From Ignavibacteriota bacterium (GTDB lineage: Bacteria > Bacteroidota > Ignavibacteria > Ignavibacteriales > Melioribacteraceae), in assembly GCA_016708125.1 (NCBI GenBank), contig JADJGF010000001.1, positions 3,494,001 to 3,558,000 on the forward strand: 64,000 bases of DNA. Direction: 5' to 3'. A program made the position numbers and the translations under genes. Of this stretch, positions 27,464-35,084 are shown piece by piece. The notes under the pieces are model-generated. The model worked only from the letters and a program-made list of their open reading frames with translations, made no database searches and was not told the DNA's origin. Each line of letters opens with the position of its first letter. The first letter of the stretch is position 1.

Positions 27464-27953
27464 AATACTAATCTTATTTTTGTTCACATCAATTAATGTT
27501 CAAAGTCAGAACATTAATCAAGATTCAACTTTAACAAATAGTGAAGCCGATACAACTTTTATTATGACGAAATCCCCAACGGGAGCAATGTTAAGAAGTG
27601 CAATAATTCCAGGTTGGGGACAGTTTTATAATGAATCATATTGGAAAATTCCGATTATTTGGGGAGCTGCAGCTTGGTTTGTTTATGGGTGGCAAGGTGA
27701 AAATGATAATTATAATTACTTTAGTGATTTATATAACAAAAGTTTACTTGATCCGTCTAATAATTTAACATTAGTATATAAAAATATAAGAGATGGTTAT
27801 AGAGATAATAGGGATTTATTTGCAATTTATTTGGGTTTAACATATTTTCTTAACGTTATTGATGCTTATGTTGATGCGCATTTATTTGATTTTGATATTG
27901 GAATGAATAGTTTTACAAAAGAACCGGAATTCAAAATTAAATTCAATTTTTAA
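27444..27953 (+). CDS. DUF5683 family exported protein
   Basis: Start chosen at TTG 27444, because only this gives a clean signal peptide (MKKLILKILILFLFTSINVQ); the open frame further upstream lies inside parB. About 169 residues. A membrane-proximal domain begins SPTGAMLRSAIIPGWGQFYN, typical of the DUF5683 family that follows parB in many Bacteroidota. Function unknown; likely envelope. Confidence 0.82.
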   Translation: MKKLILKILILFLFTSINVQSQNINQDSTLTNSEADTTFIMTKSPTGAMLRSAIIPGWGQFYNESYWKIPIIWGAAAWFVYGWQGENDNYNYFSDLYNKSLLDPSNNLTLVYKNIRDGYRDNRDLFAIYLGLTYFLNVIDAYVDAHLFDFDIGMNSFTKEPEFKIKFNF

Positions 27954-28657
27954 TGAATAATAATTTCAACATTTGCCAAAATTGCGGAGAAAAAAATCCG
28001 TTATATTTAAATAAATGTACAAAATGTCATCATTATTTTAGAGCTGCTGTAGTAAATATTGATTTATGGAGCACAATTTGGAGACTTTTTGAAACTCCAA
28101 AAGATGCGCTAAAAAATATAATTTATGCCGAACATAAAAACTTTATAACATTTCTCACTTTTTTTCTATCAATAAAGCTATTACTCATTTCTGCTTTTGT
28201 TCAATCTTTTGTTGATGATAGTGTAATGAATTCAAAAAGCTTTATTTACAACATTCTCATTCAAGCTGTTATTTACACTGCATTTTTTATATTTTTTTCA
28301 ATTTTATTAAATGTAGGATTAAAGAAATTCACAAAAACAAAATTTAAGAATACATTTGCCGTTACAATTTTTTCATTTATTCCAACTATCTTAACTCTAT
28401 TTTTCCTAACCCCAATTGAATACGGAATTTTTGGTAAACATTGGTTTATATTTAATCCATCACCATTTTTGATAAAAGAAATTCCGGCTTACATTTTAAC
28501 TTTAGTAGAATTAATTTTTATTATATGGAGTGTCATAATCTTTTGGAAGGGAATAAAACTTCAATCGAATTCAAACTTTTTTAGTATCGCAATGATAATA
28601 TTTTTTTTAATTTTTCTAATATCAATTATTTTGAAAATACCTTATATTATTTTTTAA
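27953..28657 (+). CDS. zinc-ribbon plus Yip1-like membrane protein
   Basis: 234 residues; its ATG shares one base with the preceding stop. N-terminal zinc ribbon (CQNCGEKNP and CTKCHHYF, residues 8-30), then five hydrophobic segments in the layout of the Yip1/DUF family (LFETPKDALKNII before the first one). Function unknown. Convergent with the Ppx gene, overlapping it by 11 bases. Confidence 0.75.
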   Translation: MNNNFNICQNCGEKNPLYLNKCTKCHHYFRAAVVNIDLWSTIWRLFETPKDALKNIIYAEHKNFITFLTFFLSIKLLLISAFVQSFVDDSVMNSKSFIYNILIQAVIYTAFFIFFSILLNVGLKKFTKTKFKNTFAVTIFSFIPTILTLFFLTPIEYGIFGKHWFIFNPSPFLIKEIPAYILTLVELIFIIWSVIIFWKGIKLQSNSNFFSIAMIIFFLIFLISIILKIPYIIF

Positions 28658-29567
28658 GTTTATTTATATAATCAATTATAATTCCATATCTTAAACCTCT
28701 TCCGCTAACATAAATTATATCAAGGTTTTTCATTTTCATTATTGATTCAAGAATTAAAATTCCGGCAAATAAAACATCTTCTCTTCCTTTAACAACATTG
28801 CCAAAATTTGTTAACATTTCATTCGGCTGAATGTTTATAATTTTATTTTTCAATTTTAATATTTCAGAAAAATTTAAATGCGAATTTTCTACTTTTTTTT
28901 CATCATAATCTCTAAGATTTTGTTTGATACATGATAAAGTTGTTGGAGTTCCGGCAACAGCAATCGTAGTTAATTTTTGCGGAATATTAAAATATATTTT
29001 TTCAAATAACTGATGTAAAAATAATTCCGCTTCTTTTATATTAGTTTCTTCAATAGGTCTATTCTTGAAGTATTTTTCTGTTAAACTTACAACTCCGGTT
29101 TGAAAACTATGCTTAAAAATTATATTGTTTGATTTCCCATAAATTATTTCCGTACTTCCGCCGCCAATATCAATTACCATTTTTTCTTCAGCTTTTGGCA
29201 TTGATGATGATGCTCCCAAATATGAAAATTCAGCTTCAGTATTTCCATCAATAATTTCAATTTCCAAATCAAGTTTTGATTTTACCAAAGTACAAATTTC
29301 ATCAGAATTAGAAGCAATTCTCATAGCATTTGTTGCTTTTAACAAAACTTTTTCGCACCTGTATTCAATAATTTTATTTTTATATAAAGTTAATATTTCA
29401 AGTAAATGATTTATTCTATCATGTTGAATTTCTTTTCCCGGAAGCAAACCTTTTCCCAATCGAGGTGAATTGTATAAATTTATCAGCGGAAAAAGATTAT
29501 TATTTTCAACTTTTGCTATTAGTAATAAAACTGTATTTGATCCTATATCAATACTTGCAATGTTCAT
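28647..29567 (-). CDS. Ppx/GppA phosphatase
   Basis: Start chosen at ATG 29567 instead of TTG 29576 because the TTG itself forms part of the TTGGA region in front of the ATG. 306 residues, the short one-module form. Actin-like ATPase fold: ASIDIGSNTVLLLIA at the start, phosphate-2 loop VIDIGGGSTEIIYG near residue 125, and AVAGTPTTLSC near 205. Hydrolyses polyphosphate or pppGpp; which one is not decided by sequence. Confidence 0.9.
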   Translation of the reverse strand: MNIASIDIGSNTVLLLIAKVENNNLFPLINLYNSPRLGKGLLPGKEIQHDRINHLLEILTLYKNKIIEYRCEKVLLKATNAMRIASNSDEICTLVKSKLDLEIEIIDGNTEAEFSYLGASSSMPKAEEKMVIDIGGGSTEIIYGKSNNIIFKHSFQTGVVSLTEKYFKNRPIEETNIKEAELFLHQLFEKIYFNIPQKLTTIAVAGTPTTLSCIKQNLRDYDEKKVENSHLNFSEILKLKNKIINIQPNEMLTNFGNVVKGREDVLFAGILILESIMKMKNLDIIYVSGRGLRYGIIIDYINKLKK

Positions 29568-29649
29568 AATTTCCAAGTTTTAATTGAGTTAAAGAATTGT
29601 TATTTTCAAATTATAAATTTAATTTCACTCTAAATATAAAACTTCAAAA

Positions 29650-29922
29650 ATGAAAATTAAAGAAAAAGAATTTGAAGAAGTGCTTGAAGACTTAAAATCA
29701 GTTGCTGCACAAATGGGAGCAAAAGTTAGATTTGAAAGAGGAGACTTTAAAGGCGGATATTGTATTGTGAAAGAAAGTAAAATTATTGTTTTAAATAGAC
29801 TCTCGACAACTCAAAGAAAAGTTATTACACTTTCTGCAGCATTAAAAGAATTAGGTATTGATGATATTTATTTACCTCCAAAATTAAGAGAAATTATCGA
29901 AGAAATGGATGAAACGAAATGA
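29650..29922 (+). CDS. conserved small protein of unknown function
   Basis: 90 residues, with GDFKGGYCIVKESKIIVLNR in the centre and a helical C-terminus. It overlaps aroQ by 4 bases (ATGA type), so it is translationally coupled to it. I recognise the type as a conserved hypothetical beside aroQ in related bacteria but cannot name a function. Confidence 0.75.
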   Translation: MKIKEKEFEEVLEDLKSVAAQMGAKVRFERGDFKGGYCIVKESKIIVLNRLSTTQRKVITLSAALKELGIDDIYLPPKLREIIEEMDETK

Positions 29923-30350
29923 AGATAATAATAATAAATGGTCCTAATTTAAATTTACTTGGAAAAAGGGATGAATCGCAATATGGAAATTTAACTCTTG
30001 AAAAAATTGAAGAAATAATAAAATTAGAATTTCCAGAGGATGAATTCGAATTTTTTCAAAGTAATTTAGAAGGTGAAATTGTTGATAAATTGCAAAATGC
30101 CTCAAAAAATTTTGAAGGAATTTTAATAAATCCCGGAGGATATACTCATACTTCAGTTGCAATTAGAGATGCTCTTGAAATTGTAAAAATTCCCAAAATT
30201 GAAGTACACCTTTCAAATGTTTCATCAAGAGAAGATTTTAGAAAAGTAATGATAACTACTCCATGCACAAATGGATACATTTCTGGATTTAAAGAAAAAA
30301 GTTATTTAGCCGGAATATATCTTTTAAAGAAAATTCATTCTGAAAAATAA
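29919..30350 (+). CDS. aroQ: 3-dehydroquinate dehydratase, type II
   Basis: 143 residues. Conserved INGPNLNLLGKRDESQYG with the catalytic Tyr, NPGGYTHTSVAIRDAL with Asn and His, and EVHLSNVSSREDFRK. Third step of the shikimate pathway. Normal length. Confidence 0.95.
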   Translation: MKIIIINGPNLNLLGKRDESQYGNLTLEKIEEIIKLEFPEDEFEFFQSNLEGEIVDKLQNASKNFEGILINPGGYTHTSVAIRDALEIVKIPKIEVHLSNVSSREDFRKVMITTPCTNGYISGFKEKSYLAGIYLLKKIHSEK

Positions 30351-30557
30351 TTTCATCTCCATGCTCCCACATATTTAGCAAGCAAAATCTTTCAGATACG
30401 AATTATTGTATCGTTATACATATTCTTGGTGCTAAATAAATTTATGAATTTATTCGAATATAATTGCATAAATATTTTAATTCAATTTCATGCTAATTAA
30501 GCATTAGCTTGATTTTCTTGCAATCTATTTAAATTATACATATAACGATTGTTTCAA

Positions 30558-30596
30558 GCAAAAGTTTAGAATAAATTCTAAACTTGCTATTTTTTA
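30558..30596 (+). terminator. hairpin with T-run between aroQ and the MerR gene
   Basis: AAGTTTAGAAT (30562-30572) pairs perfectly with ATTCTAAACTT (30575-30585) across a 2-base loop, with further pairing GC/GC outside and TTTTTT after. The 288-base gap from 30351 to 30638 holds no other convincing feature. Confidence 0.75.
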
Positions 30597-30638
30597 ACAC
30601 TTTATATATTTTAGCTAAAGTATAAATCGAGGAATTGT

Positions 30639-31031
30639 ATGAAAGATTTTGGATTAAAAAAATTGTATTACTCAATCTCAGAAGTAAGTAAATTAACCGA
30701 TTTGGAGCAATATATTTTACGATATTGGGAAACAGAGTTTGAACAATTAAAACCATCCAAAAATAGAGCTGGAAATCGAATTTATACTAATAAAGATATA
30801 AAAATGATTTTACTCATAAAGCATCTATTACGTGAAGAGAAATATACAATTGAAGGTGCAAAGAAAATTTTAAGTGATCCAAACGAACTAAATAAAATAA
30901 GTTCGGAAAATAGAAATACTTCAATACAAAAAGTTGCAACTCCAGAACAAAATTTTCAAGAACAACGCGATATTAAAAGAGACCTTGAAGATTTAAAGAA
31001 CTTTTTAGTAGATTTACGTTCAAAGATATAA
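30639..31031 (+). CDS. MerR-family transcriptional regulator
   Basis: 130 residues, GAGGAAT before ATG. Residues 8-75 form a MerR winged helix (YYSISEVSKLTDLEQYILRY, then GNRIYTNKDIKMILLIKHLL). The C-terminal part is a coiled coil without a metal-binding cysteine cluster. This stand-alone type is common in Bacteroidota. A tRNA-Pro remnant begins 4 bases after its stop. Confidence 0.88.
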   Translation: MKDFGLKKLYYSISEVSKLTDLEQYILRYWETEFEQLKPSKNRAGNRIYTNKDIKMILLIKHLLREEKYTIEGAKKILSDPNELNKISSENRNTSIQKVATPEQNFQEQRDIKRDLEDLKNFLVDLRSKI

Positions 31032-31035
31032 TTCT

Positions 31036-31079
31036 CGGAACGTAGCGCAGCCCGGTAGCGTACTTGAATGGGGTTCAAG
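31036..31079 (+). tRNA. tRNA-Pro(GGG), 5' part only, disrupted
   Basis: Acceptor 5' strand CGGAACG, D-arm GCGC...GCGT with AGCCCGGTA loop, and anticodon stem CTTGA/TCAAG with loop ATGGGGT (anticodon GGG) are all present. After the anticodon stem the sequence shows no T-arm and no CGTTCCG acceptor complement. The 3' half was not found elsewhere in the window. The natural reading is an attachment site broken by insertion of the island to the right. Confidence 0.8.
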
Positions 31080-31101
31080 TAGTAAGACTGATTTTATTGC
31101 G

Positions 31102-31215
31102 TTTATTAACTAAAAACCAAATAAATAATAGAAATAAAACTCATTGTTGCAAAATTGTTGCAATAATAATTTTGAAAATGCATAGCAATGGTAGAATTTT
31201 TGGTTAGTTAATAAA
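31102..31215. repeat. inverted and direct repeats at the left island end
   Basis: TTTATTAACTA (31102-31112) is repeated inverted as TAGTTAATAAA (31205-31215), with further CC/GG pairing. Between them ATTGTTGCAA occurs twice in tandem at about 31144 and 31156. The layout, beside a tRNA break, resembles an attP arm region. Confidence 0.45.
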
Positions 31216-31777
31216 TTGTGCCAGAGCGAATGTCGGTACGAACAAGCAACATTTTAAGGTTATTTATAGCAGATTTATAATGTTGAGAAATTAAACTTTC
31301 AGTTACACCGCAGCTTTCAGCAATAAAATTATTATTCATTCCTTGAAGTTTACATCCTAAAATTATTTGCTCTGTCCGTGGAAGTTTTGGAAATTGATCA
31401 AGCATAAGATTTATAATTTCAGTGTTCTCAATATTCAATAAAAAATTATCCTTTTCATTATGCTCCAATTGCTCCGGTTCATATCCGAAATTGATTTTTA
31501 TTTTTCTGATTTCATCAAGTATTCTGAATCTTATTATCTTCATTAAATAAGTTGTAAATTTAATTTTATTATTAACATCAAAATCAACGTTAATGCAGTT
31601 TAACAAAACTGTATTAGCTATTGAAATCTGAGAATCATAATCAATTAAATTTTTTGGAATTCCTTGAATTGCTTTGTGTAGTAAAAGTTGATGATTTTTA
31701 ACTAAAACATCTAAGGCTTTCTTACTGTTAGTTTTCCGGTAAAACTTTATGAGTTTTTTAGTATTGAGATCTTCCAT
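31208..31777 (-). CDS. phage-encoded sigma-70-like factor
   Basis: 189 residues. Region 2-like segment KIKFTTYLMKIIRFRILDEI near residues 70-92 and a region 4 HTH (LPRTEQIILGCKLQGMNNNF, then VTESLISQHYKSAINNL) at residues 132-180. Small sigma factors in phages redirect host RNA polymerase to late genes. It is the leftmost gene of the phage block and is preceded by a double-palindrome operator at 31786-31810. Confidence 0.75.
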   Translation of the reverse strand: MEDLNTKKLIKFYRKTNSKKALDVLVKNHQLLLHKAIQGIPKNLIDYDSQISIANTVLLNCINVDFDVNNKIKFTTYLMKIIRFRILDEIRKIKINFGYEPEQLEHNEKDNFLLNIENTEIINLMLDQFPKLPRTEQIILGCKLQGMNNNFIAESCGVTESLISQHYKSAINNLKMLLVRTDIRSGTIY

Positions 31778-31785
31778 AGAAAAAT

Positions 31786-31810
31786 AAAGTACGTACTAAG
31801 TACGTACTTT
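31786..31810. promoter_or_regulatory. 25-bp double-palindrome operator before the sigma gene
   Basis: AAAGTACGTACT and AGTACGTACTTT are perfect inverted arms around one central A. Each arm holds the self-complementary octamer GTACGTAC (31789-31796, 31800-31807), spaced 11 bases apart, about one helical turn, as expected for two cooperatively bound dimers. Confidence 0.6.
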
Positions 31811-31823
31811 TTTGATATGCAAT

Positions 31824-32936
31824 TTAATTATTGAAAAACATCATTTCATTATGATTATTTATAAATTCAATAATATTTTCCGGCTGTACTTCTTTTAATT
31901 CTTTGAAAAGACTTTCTAAATCTTCACGTTTAAAAGATAAATCATTATATGGCATTTTTTCAATTTCAGTTTTAGAAGTTGTACCGAATATTTTTTTAAT
32001 GATGTTTGTTTTAATCATAATATCTTCTTTACTCCTTGGACTTCCTAATCCATTCAATTCAAAAACTGCTTCTATTTTTTCGATTTCAATTTTTCTTTTA
32101 AGATCTTTTTCATAATATTCACGATCAGAAGGAATAGAATTTTTATTTGTTTCTGCTGCAACTTCTCCGGTCGGCAATCCTTGAATAAAATTTATTATTG
32201 GTTTGAAATCTTTGAAAGTAGGGAAGGAAAATATTTTACCATTTATTGAATCTGATCTATCTTTCAAAACATATCCAAAAATTTCTTTTGTAGGTTTACC
32301 TTCCTTATTATAAATATCGTTTGAATTCATCCAGACATTAAGATCAGTTTCATAGGGAGTTTCTCCGGCAATTTTCATTTTAAATCCGGATTTAACAAAA
32401 GAACCTTTTTCTGTTACAACTCCGTTTTCATCTTTTGTATCTTCTTCTTTTTCATATTCAAATCCTCCTCTTCCGGTAAAAACGATATTACCTTCTGACT
32501 GAACAAATTTTTCTGAGAATTCCTCGTTCCAAAGTGGAAGGATTTTACCCCAGTCTAGAAGTGTCATAAAATTTTTTTTATTTCTAACGCGATAATCTTT
32601 AATATATCTGTAATAAATTTTAGTTAGTGAATCGATAAAGAGAAAATCAATTTCTTTTTTCTGCAAAAAGTTGAAAGCTTCTTGAACATCTTTTAAAGAT
32701 GTTGTTTCTTTTGCGATTGCTTCAATTTTATTTTTCTTAAATAAGTTGATTAAAAAACGTGATCCCTTTTCATTATCCAAAATAAGAATTGGTTTTGTTA
32801 ATTTCATTTGTTTGTAAGTTCCGGTTATAAATTCAAAAGCGGTTCTGGTTTTTCCAGAACCTTGAAAGCCGCCAAAACTTGCTTTAATGAAATGATCTTT
32901 ACTAATTAACGGTTTTGCAAAATCTGATAAGTTCAT
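31824..32936 (-). CDS. phage P-loop ATPase (AAA_24/RecA-like)
   Basis: 370 residues. Walker A GGFQGSGKTRT at residues 22-32 and Walker B IDFLFIDSL near 100. The remaining part fits phage nucleotide-binding proteins of the Sak4/AAA_24 kind, which act in single-strand annealing or replication. A recombination ATPase is most likely; helicase loading is an alternative. Confidence 0.8.
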   Translation of the reverse strand: MNLSDFAKPLISKDHFIKASFGGFQGSGKTRTAFEFITGTYKQMKLTKPILILDNEKGSRFLINLFKKNKIEAIAKETTSLKDVQEAFNFLQKKEIDFLFIDSLTKIYYRYIKDYRVRNKKNFMTLLDWGKILPLWNEEFSEKFVQSEGNIVFTGRGGFEYEKEEDTKDENGVVTEKGSFVKSGFKMKIAGETPYETDLNVWMNSNDIYNKEGKPTKEIFGYVLKDRSDSINGKIFSFPTFKDFKPIINFIQGLPTGEVAAETNKNSIPSDREYYEKDLKRKIEIEKIEAVFELNGLGSPRSKEDIMIKTNIIKKIFGTTSKTEIEKMPYNDLSFKREDLESLFKELKEVQPENIIEFINNHNEMMFFNN

Positions 32937-32972
32937 TTTACAATACTCCTTTATTTTCTAAGTTGACTAAGT

Positions 32973-33149
32973 TTACATTAATTTCATCAATATTTTTTCT
33001 GCAATTTCGACAATTTTTGAAGCTGGTCTATATTTAGAATTTAAGTAGAAGTTATTAGAATAAAATTCTAATTCTTCCGCATAAAGTTTAATTACTCTAA
33101 AATGTTTTTGAATTTCAGTTAAAGCAGCGCTAATATTTTGAGCATCCAT
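32973..33149 (-). CDS. unknown small helical phage protein
   Basis: 58 residues from ATG 33149, preceded by AGGAG; the open frame extends to TTG 33173 but that start has no binding site. Helical, no recognisable motif. Confidence 0.6.
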   Translation of the reverse strand: MDAQNISAALTEIQKHFRVIKLYAEELEFYSNNFYLNSKYRPASKIVEIAEKILMKLM

Positions 33150-33153
33150 TTTT

Positions 33154-33459
33154 TTAACTCCTATTTTTATCAAAGTAATTTATTATTCTATTTTGATTAT
33201 TGATTCTTTCATTTGCTTCCATAACATCAAAAATCAATTCACTGATTTTAAATTCACATTCTGCAAAAAGAGAATTATATAGAAATGTAAAATCTAATTT
33301 CCCAAATTTTTTAATTGATGCGTTTTTAATTTCTGCTTGAATTGATCTTAAAATCAAGTTTGCTTTTTCATCCGCTTGAATCTCTTCCGGAATTTCTTCC
33401 GGCGTTAGTAAATCTTCTAATGGATTAAAATAATTTCTTGGGTAAATGTTAGTTTTCAT
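33154..33459 (-). CDS. unknown 101-residue phage protein
   Basis: GAGGAGAT precedes the ATG, which lies within the end of the next upstream gene (11-base overlap). Acidic N-terminal half (PEEIPEEIQADEKAN), helical C-terminal half. No family recognised. Confidence 0.65.
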   Translation of the reverse strand: MKTNIYPRNYFNPLEDLLTPEEIPEEIQADEKANLILRSIQAEIKNASIKKFGKLDFTFLYNSLFAECEFKISELIFDVMEANERINNQNRIINYFDKNRS

Positions 33460-33838
33460 TTTCTTTTATCTCCTCAGTTTGAGAAATATCAAAAACAACT
33501 GCACTAAAAAAATTGCTTGGTTCTTCAGCTTCTTCACCTTCATTTTTCTTTTTATCAACTCCAACCGGATATAAAATAACTGCTCCGTGTTCACCTTTTT
33601 TTACTTGTCTGCCGTGCTCCTTCCATTGATGAAAGCCGCCGCAAATAGTTGGAATTATATTTTGGAATCTAAATTGCAAAGCGATTAACATTTGGTTTCT
33701 ACCGGAATAAACTCTTCCTTCAATTGATGAAATTATTCTGCAGGATAACTCCAATTTTTCATCATCCGAAAGAGAATTTAATTTTTGAACTAAAATTTTT
33801 GTTTTTTCTTTTCTTGTTAATTTTTCCGTTGTTTCCAT
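33449..33838 (-). CDS. ArdC-like N-terminal domain protein
   Basis: 129 residues. The central part (GRNQMLIALQFRFQNIIPTI, then WKEHGRQVKKGEHGAVILYP) matches the ssDNA-binding N-terminal domain of ArdC/DUF1738-type proteins found on plasmids and phages; the metalloprotease domain of full ArdC is absent. ArdC-type proteins protect incoming DNA or bind ssDNA; which applies here is unknown. Confidence 0.7.
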   Translation of the reverse strand: METTEKLTRKEKTKILVQKLNSLSDDEKLELSCRIISSIEGRVYSGRNQMLIALQFRFQNIIPTICGGFHQWKEHGRQVKKGEHGAVILYPVGVDKKKNEGEEAEEPSNFFSAVVFDISQTEEIKENEN

Positions 33839-33918
33839 TATTGAACCTCTTTTAATTTATTGTTGATGTCTTGAATAAGTTTTAGGATTTCGTCAAGTTG
33901 TTTTAAAATTTCTTCCAT
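33838..33918 (-). CDS. 26-residue micro-protein upstream of the ArdC-like gene
   Basis: MEEILKQLDEILKLIQDINN then KLKEVQ, a perfect short amphipathic heptad pattern. Its TAA shares one base with the ATG of the next gene, so it is coupled to it, and an AAGG lies in front. It could be a real coiled-coil peptide or a coupling leader. Confidence 0.45.
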   Translation of the reverse strand: MEEILKQLDEILKLIQDINNKLKEVQ

Positions 33919-33927
33919 TGGTTTGCC

Positions 33928-34248
33928 TTAGAAATAATTGATAAAATGCATTTGTTTTTTGCTGAATTGCTTAAAAGATTTAAGAAATTTCTTTTCTATT
34001 TTTTGCGGAATTGATAAAAAAATAACTGCGTAAGATTTGCCTTTATAATTAAGTGTTGTTTGAAAATATTCTGTTGAATTATGGTTTATGCGTAACCATT
34101 GAAAGAAAAAATTATTACAATGCTCCGGATTGAAAAAGAATACAAGCTGCCCTAAAAAACCATTTAATACATTATTGAGAGGTTTGCCGCCGATGTAAGA
34201 ACAATTGTATTTAAAAGCAAAAGATGAAATTTGATTTATGGTGTACAT
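33928..34248 (-). CDS. unknown 106-residue phage protein
   Basis: Aromatic- and Lys-rich, starting MYTINQISSFAFKYNCSYIG. AGAGG precedes the ATG. No family recognised; it lies in the early-gene block. Confidence 0.55.
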   Translation of the reverse strand: MYTINQISSFAFKYNCSYIGGKPLNNVLNGFLGQLVFFFNPEHCNNFFFQWLRINHNSTEYFQTTLNYKGKSYAVIFLSIPQKIEKKFLKSFKQFSKKQMHFINYF

Positions 34249-34259
34249 TAAAGAACCTC

Positions 34260-34469
34260 TTAAAATAATTTTAACTGATTTGGTTGTTTTGTTAGTTTTT
34301 TGCCTAAAAGAGAAAAATATTTTTCTTGTGCTGTTGATAAATTTTTGTAAGAAAAACTATGATGTTTACCGGATGACAAATAAATATTTATATGATAACT
34401 ACCTTTAAAAAAAGTAAGCCTATAAAGGATGTTGTTTTTTTTGACTTGCTGTATGACCACGACCACCAC
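34260..34469 (-). CDS. possible small protein, start uncertain
   Basis: Up to 69 residues from a GTG cluster at the start; the ordered part begins around LYRLTFFKGSYHINIYLSSG. Weak start signals. It may be real because it continues the spacing of the block, but confidence is limited. Confidence 0.35.
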   Translation of the reverse strand: MVVVVIQQVKKNNILYRLTFFKGSYHINIYLSSGKHHSFSYKNLSTAQEKYFSLLGKKLTKQPNQLKLF

Positions 34470-35000
34470 CTAATAAAAAAGAAAAAATGAAAAAGAAAAA
34501 AACTGTAAAATGACTTTTGTGAAGTGCGGAGAAAAAGCAAGGGCGGGCTGATATTTGCCCGCTATGTACACCCTTGACTTTTTTGAGCAACGGAACATAT
34601 TTTGCCACAGTTTTTTTCTTCATTTTTTATTTTTTGGTAAAATGATTATGATAAAAGAAAAGTTATTTAACGAAGTTATATAACTGATACTTGGGCGTGA
34701 GGAACGAGTGACCGGAATAATAAAAACAAAAAAAATACTTTATGAATGAATGATGGAGCGATTGACGAGGTTCGAGGATTGAGCGACTGAATGAAAGAAT
34801 AATGTATTATAAAAGCTAAACAAAGTTCCACGAACGAAGTGAGGTTGAAAGTTAAATAGTATTGAGGGACGAAATCCGAAGGTAAGGAGCGAAATATTAT
34901 TTTTAAGTTTTGAGCTGAACAATTTTTATTAACACTATGGATTAATATTACTTAATAAAATTTGTGAAGTGTTTGTTTGATTTAACGAAAGGACGAAGTA
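34470..35000. other. gene-poor gap between early and head genes
   Basis: No convincing gene. A frame at 34420-34623 on the minus strand encodes a Phe- and Lys-rich peptide with no support. Bases 34,690-34,900 are purine-rich on the plus strand, with many related words (GAACGAGTGACC, GAGCGATTGACGAGG, GAGCGACTGAATG, CACGAACGAAGTGAGG) of unknown meaning. Confidence 0.5.
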
Positions 35001-35040
35001 TAAAAAAACTTGGTAGTGACGAGATGTCGGATACCAAGTT
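35001..35040 (-). terminator. terminator of the leftward head-gene operon
   Basis: Read on the minus strand, AACTTGGTA and TACCAAGTT form a perfect 9-bp stem with a 16-base loop, followed by TTTTTTT. It lies 45 bases after the last head gene. Confidence 0.8.
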
Positions 35041-35084
35041 TCTGCAATTAACTAAGATGGCAAATTCTTGACTGCTTTTGCAGT

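Noticed and set aside
31108..31207. Group I intron in the tRNA-Pro gene
   Set aside because: The break lies after the complete anticodon stem, not in the loop, and no 3' exon was found.
34420..34623. 67-residue minus-strand frame MKKKTVAKYVPLLKK...
   Set aside because: Low-complexity Phe-rich middle, overlaps another frame, no homology recognised; left as part of the gap.
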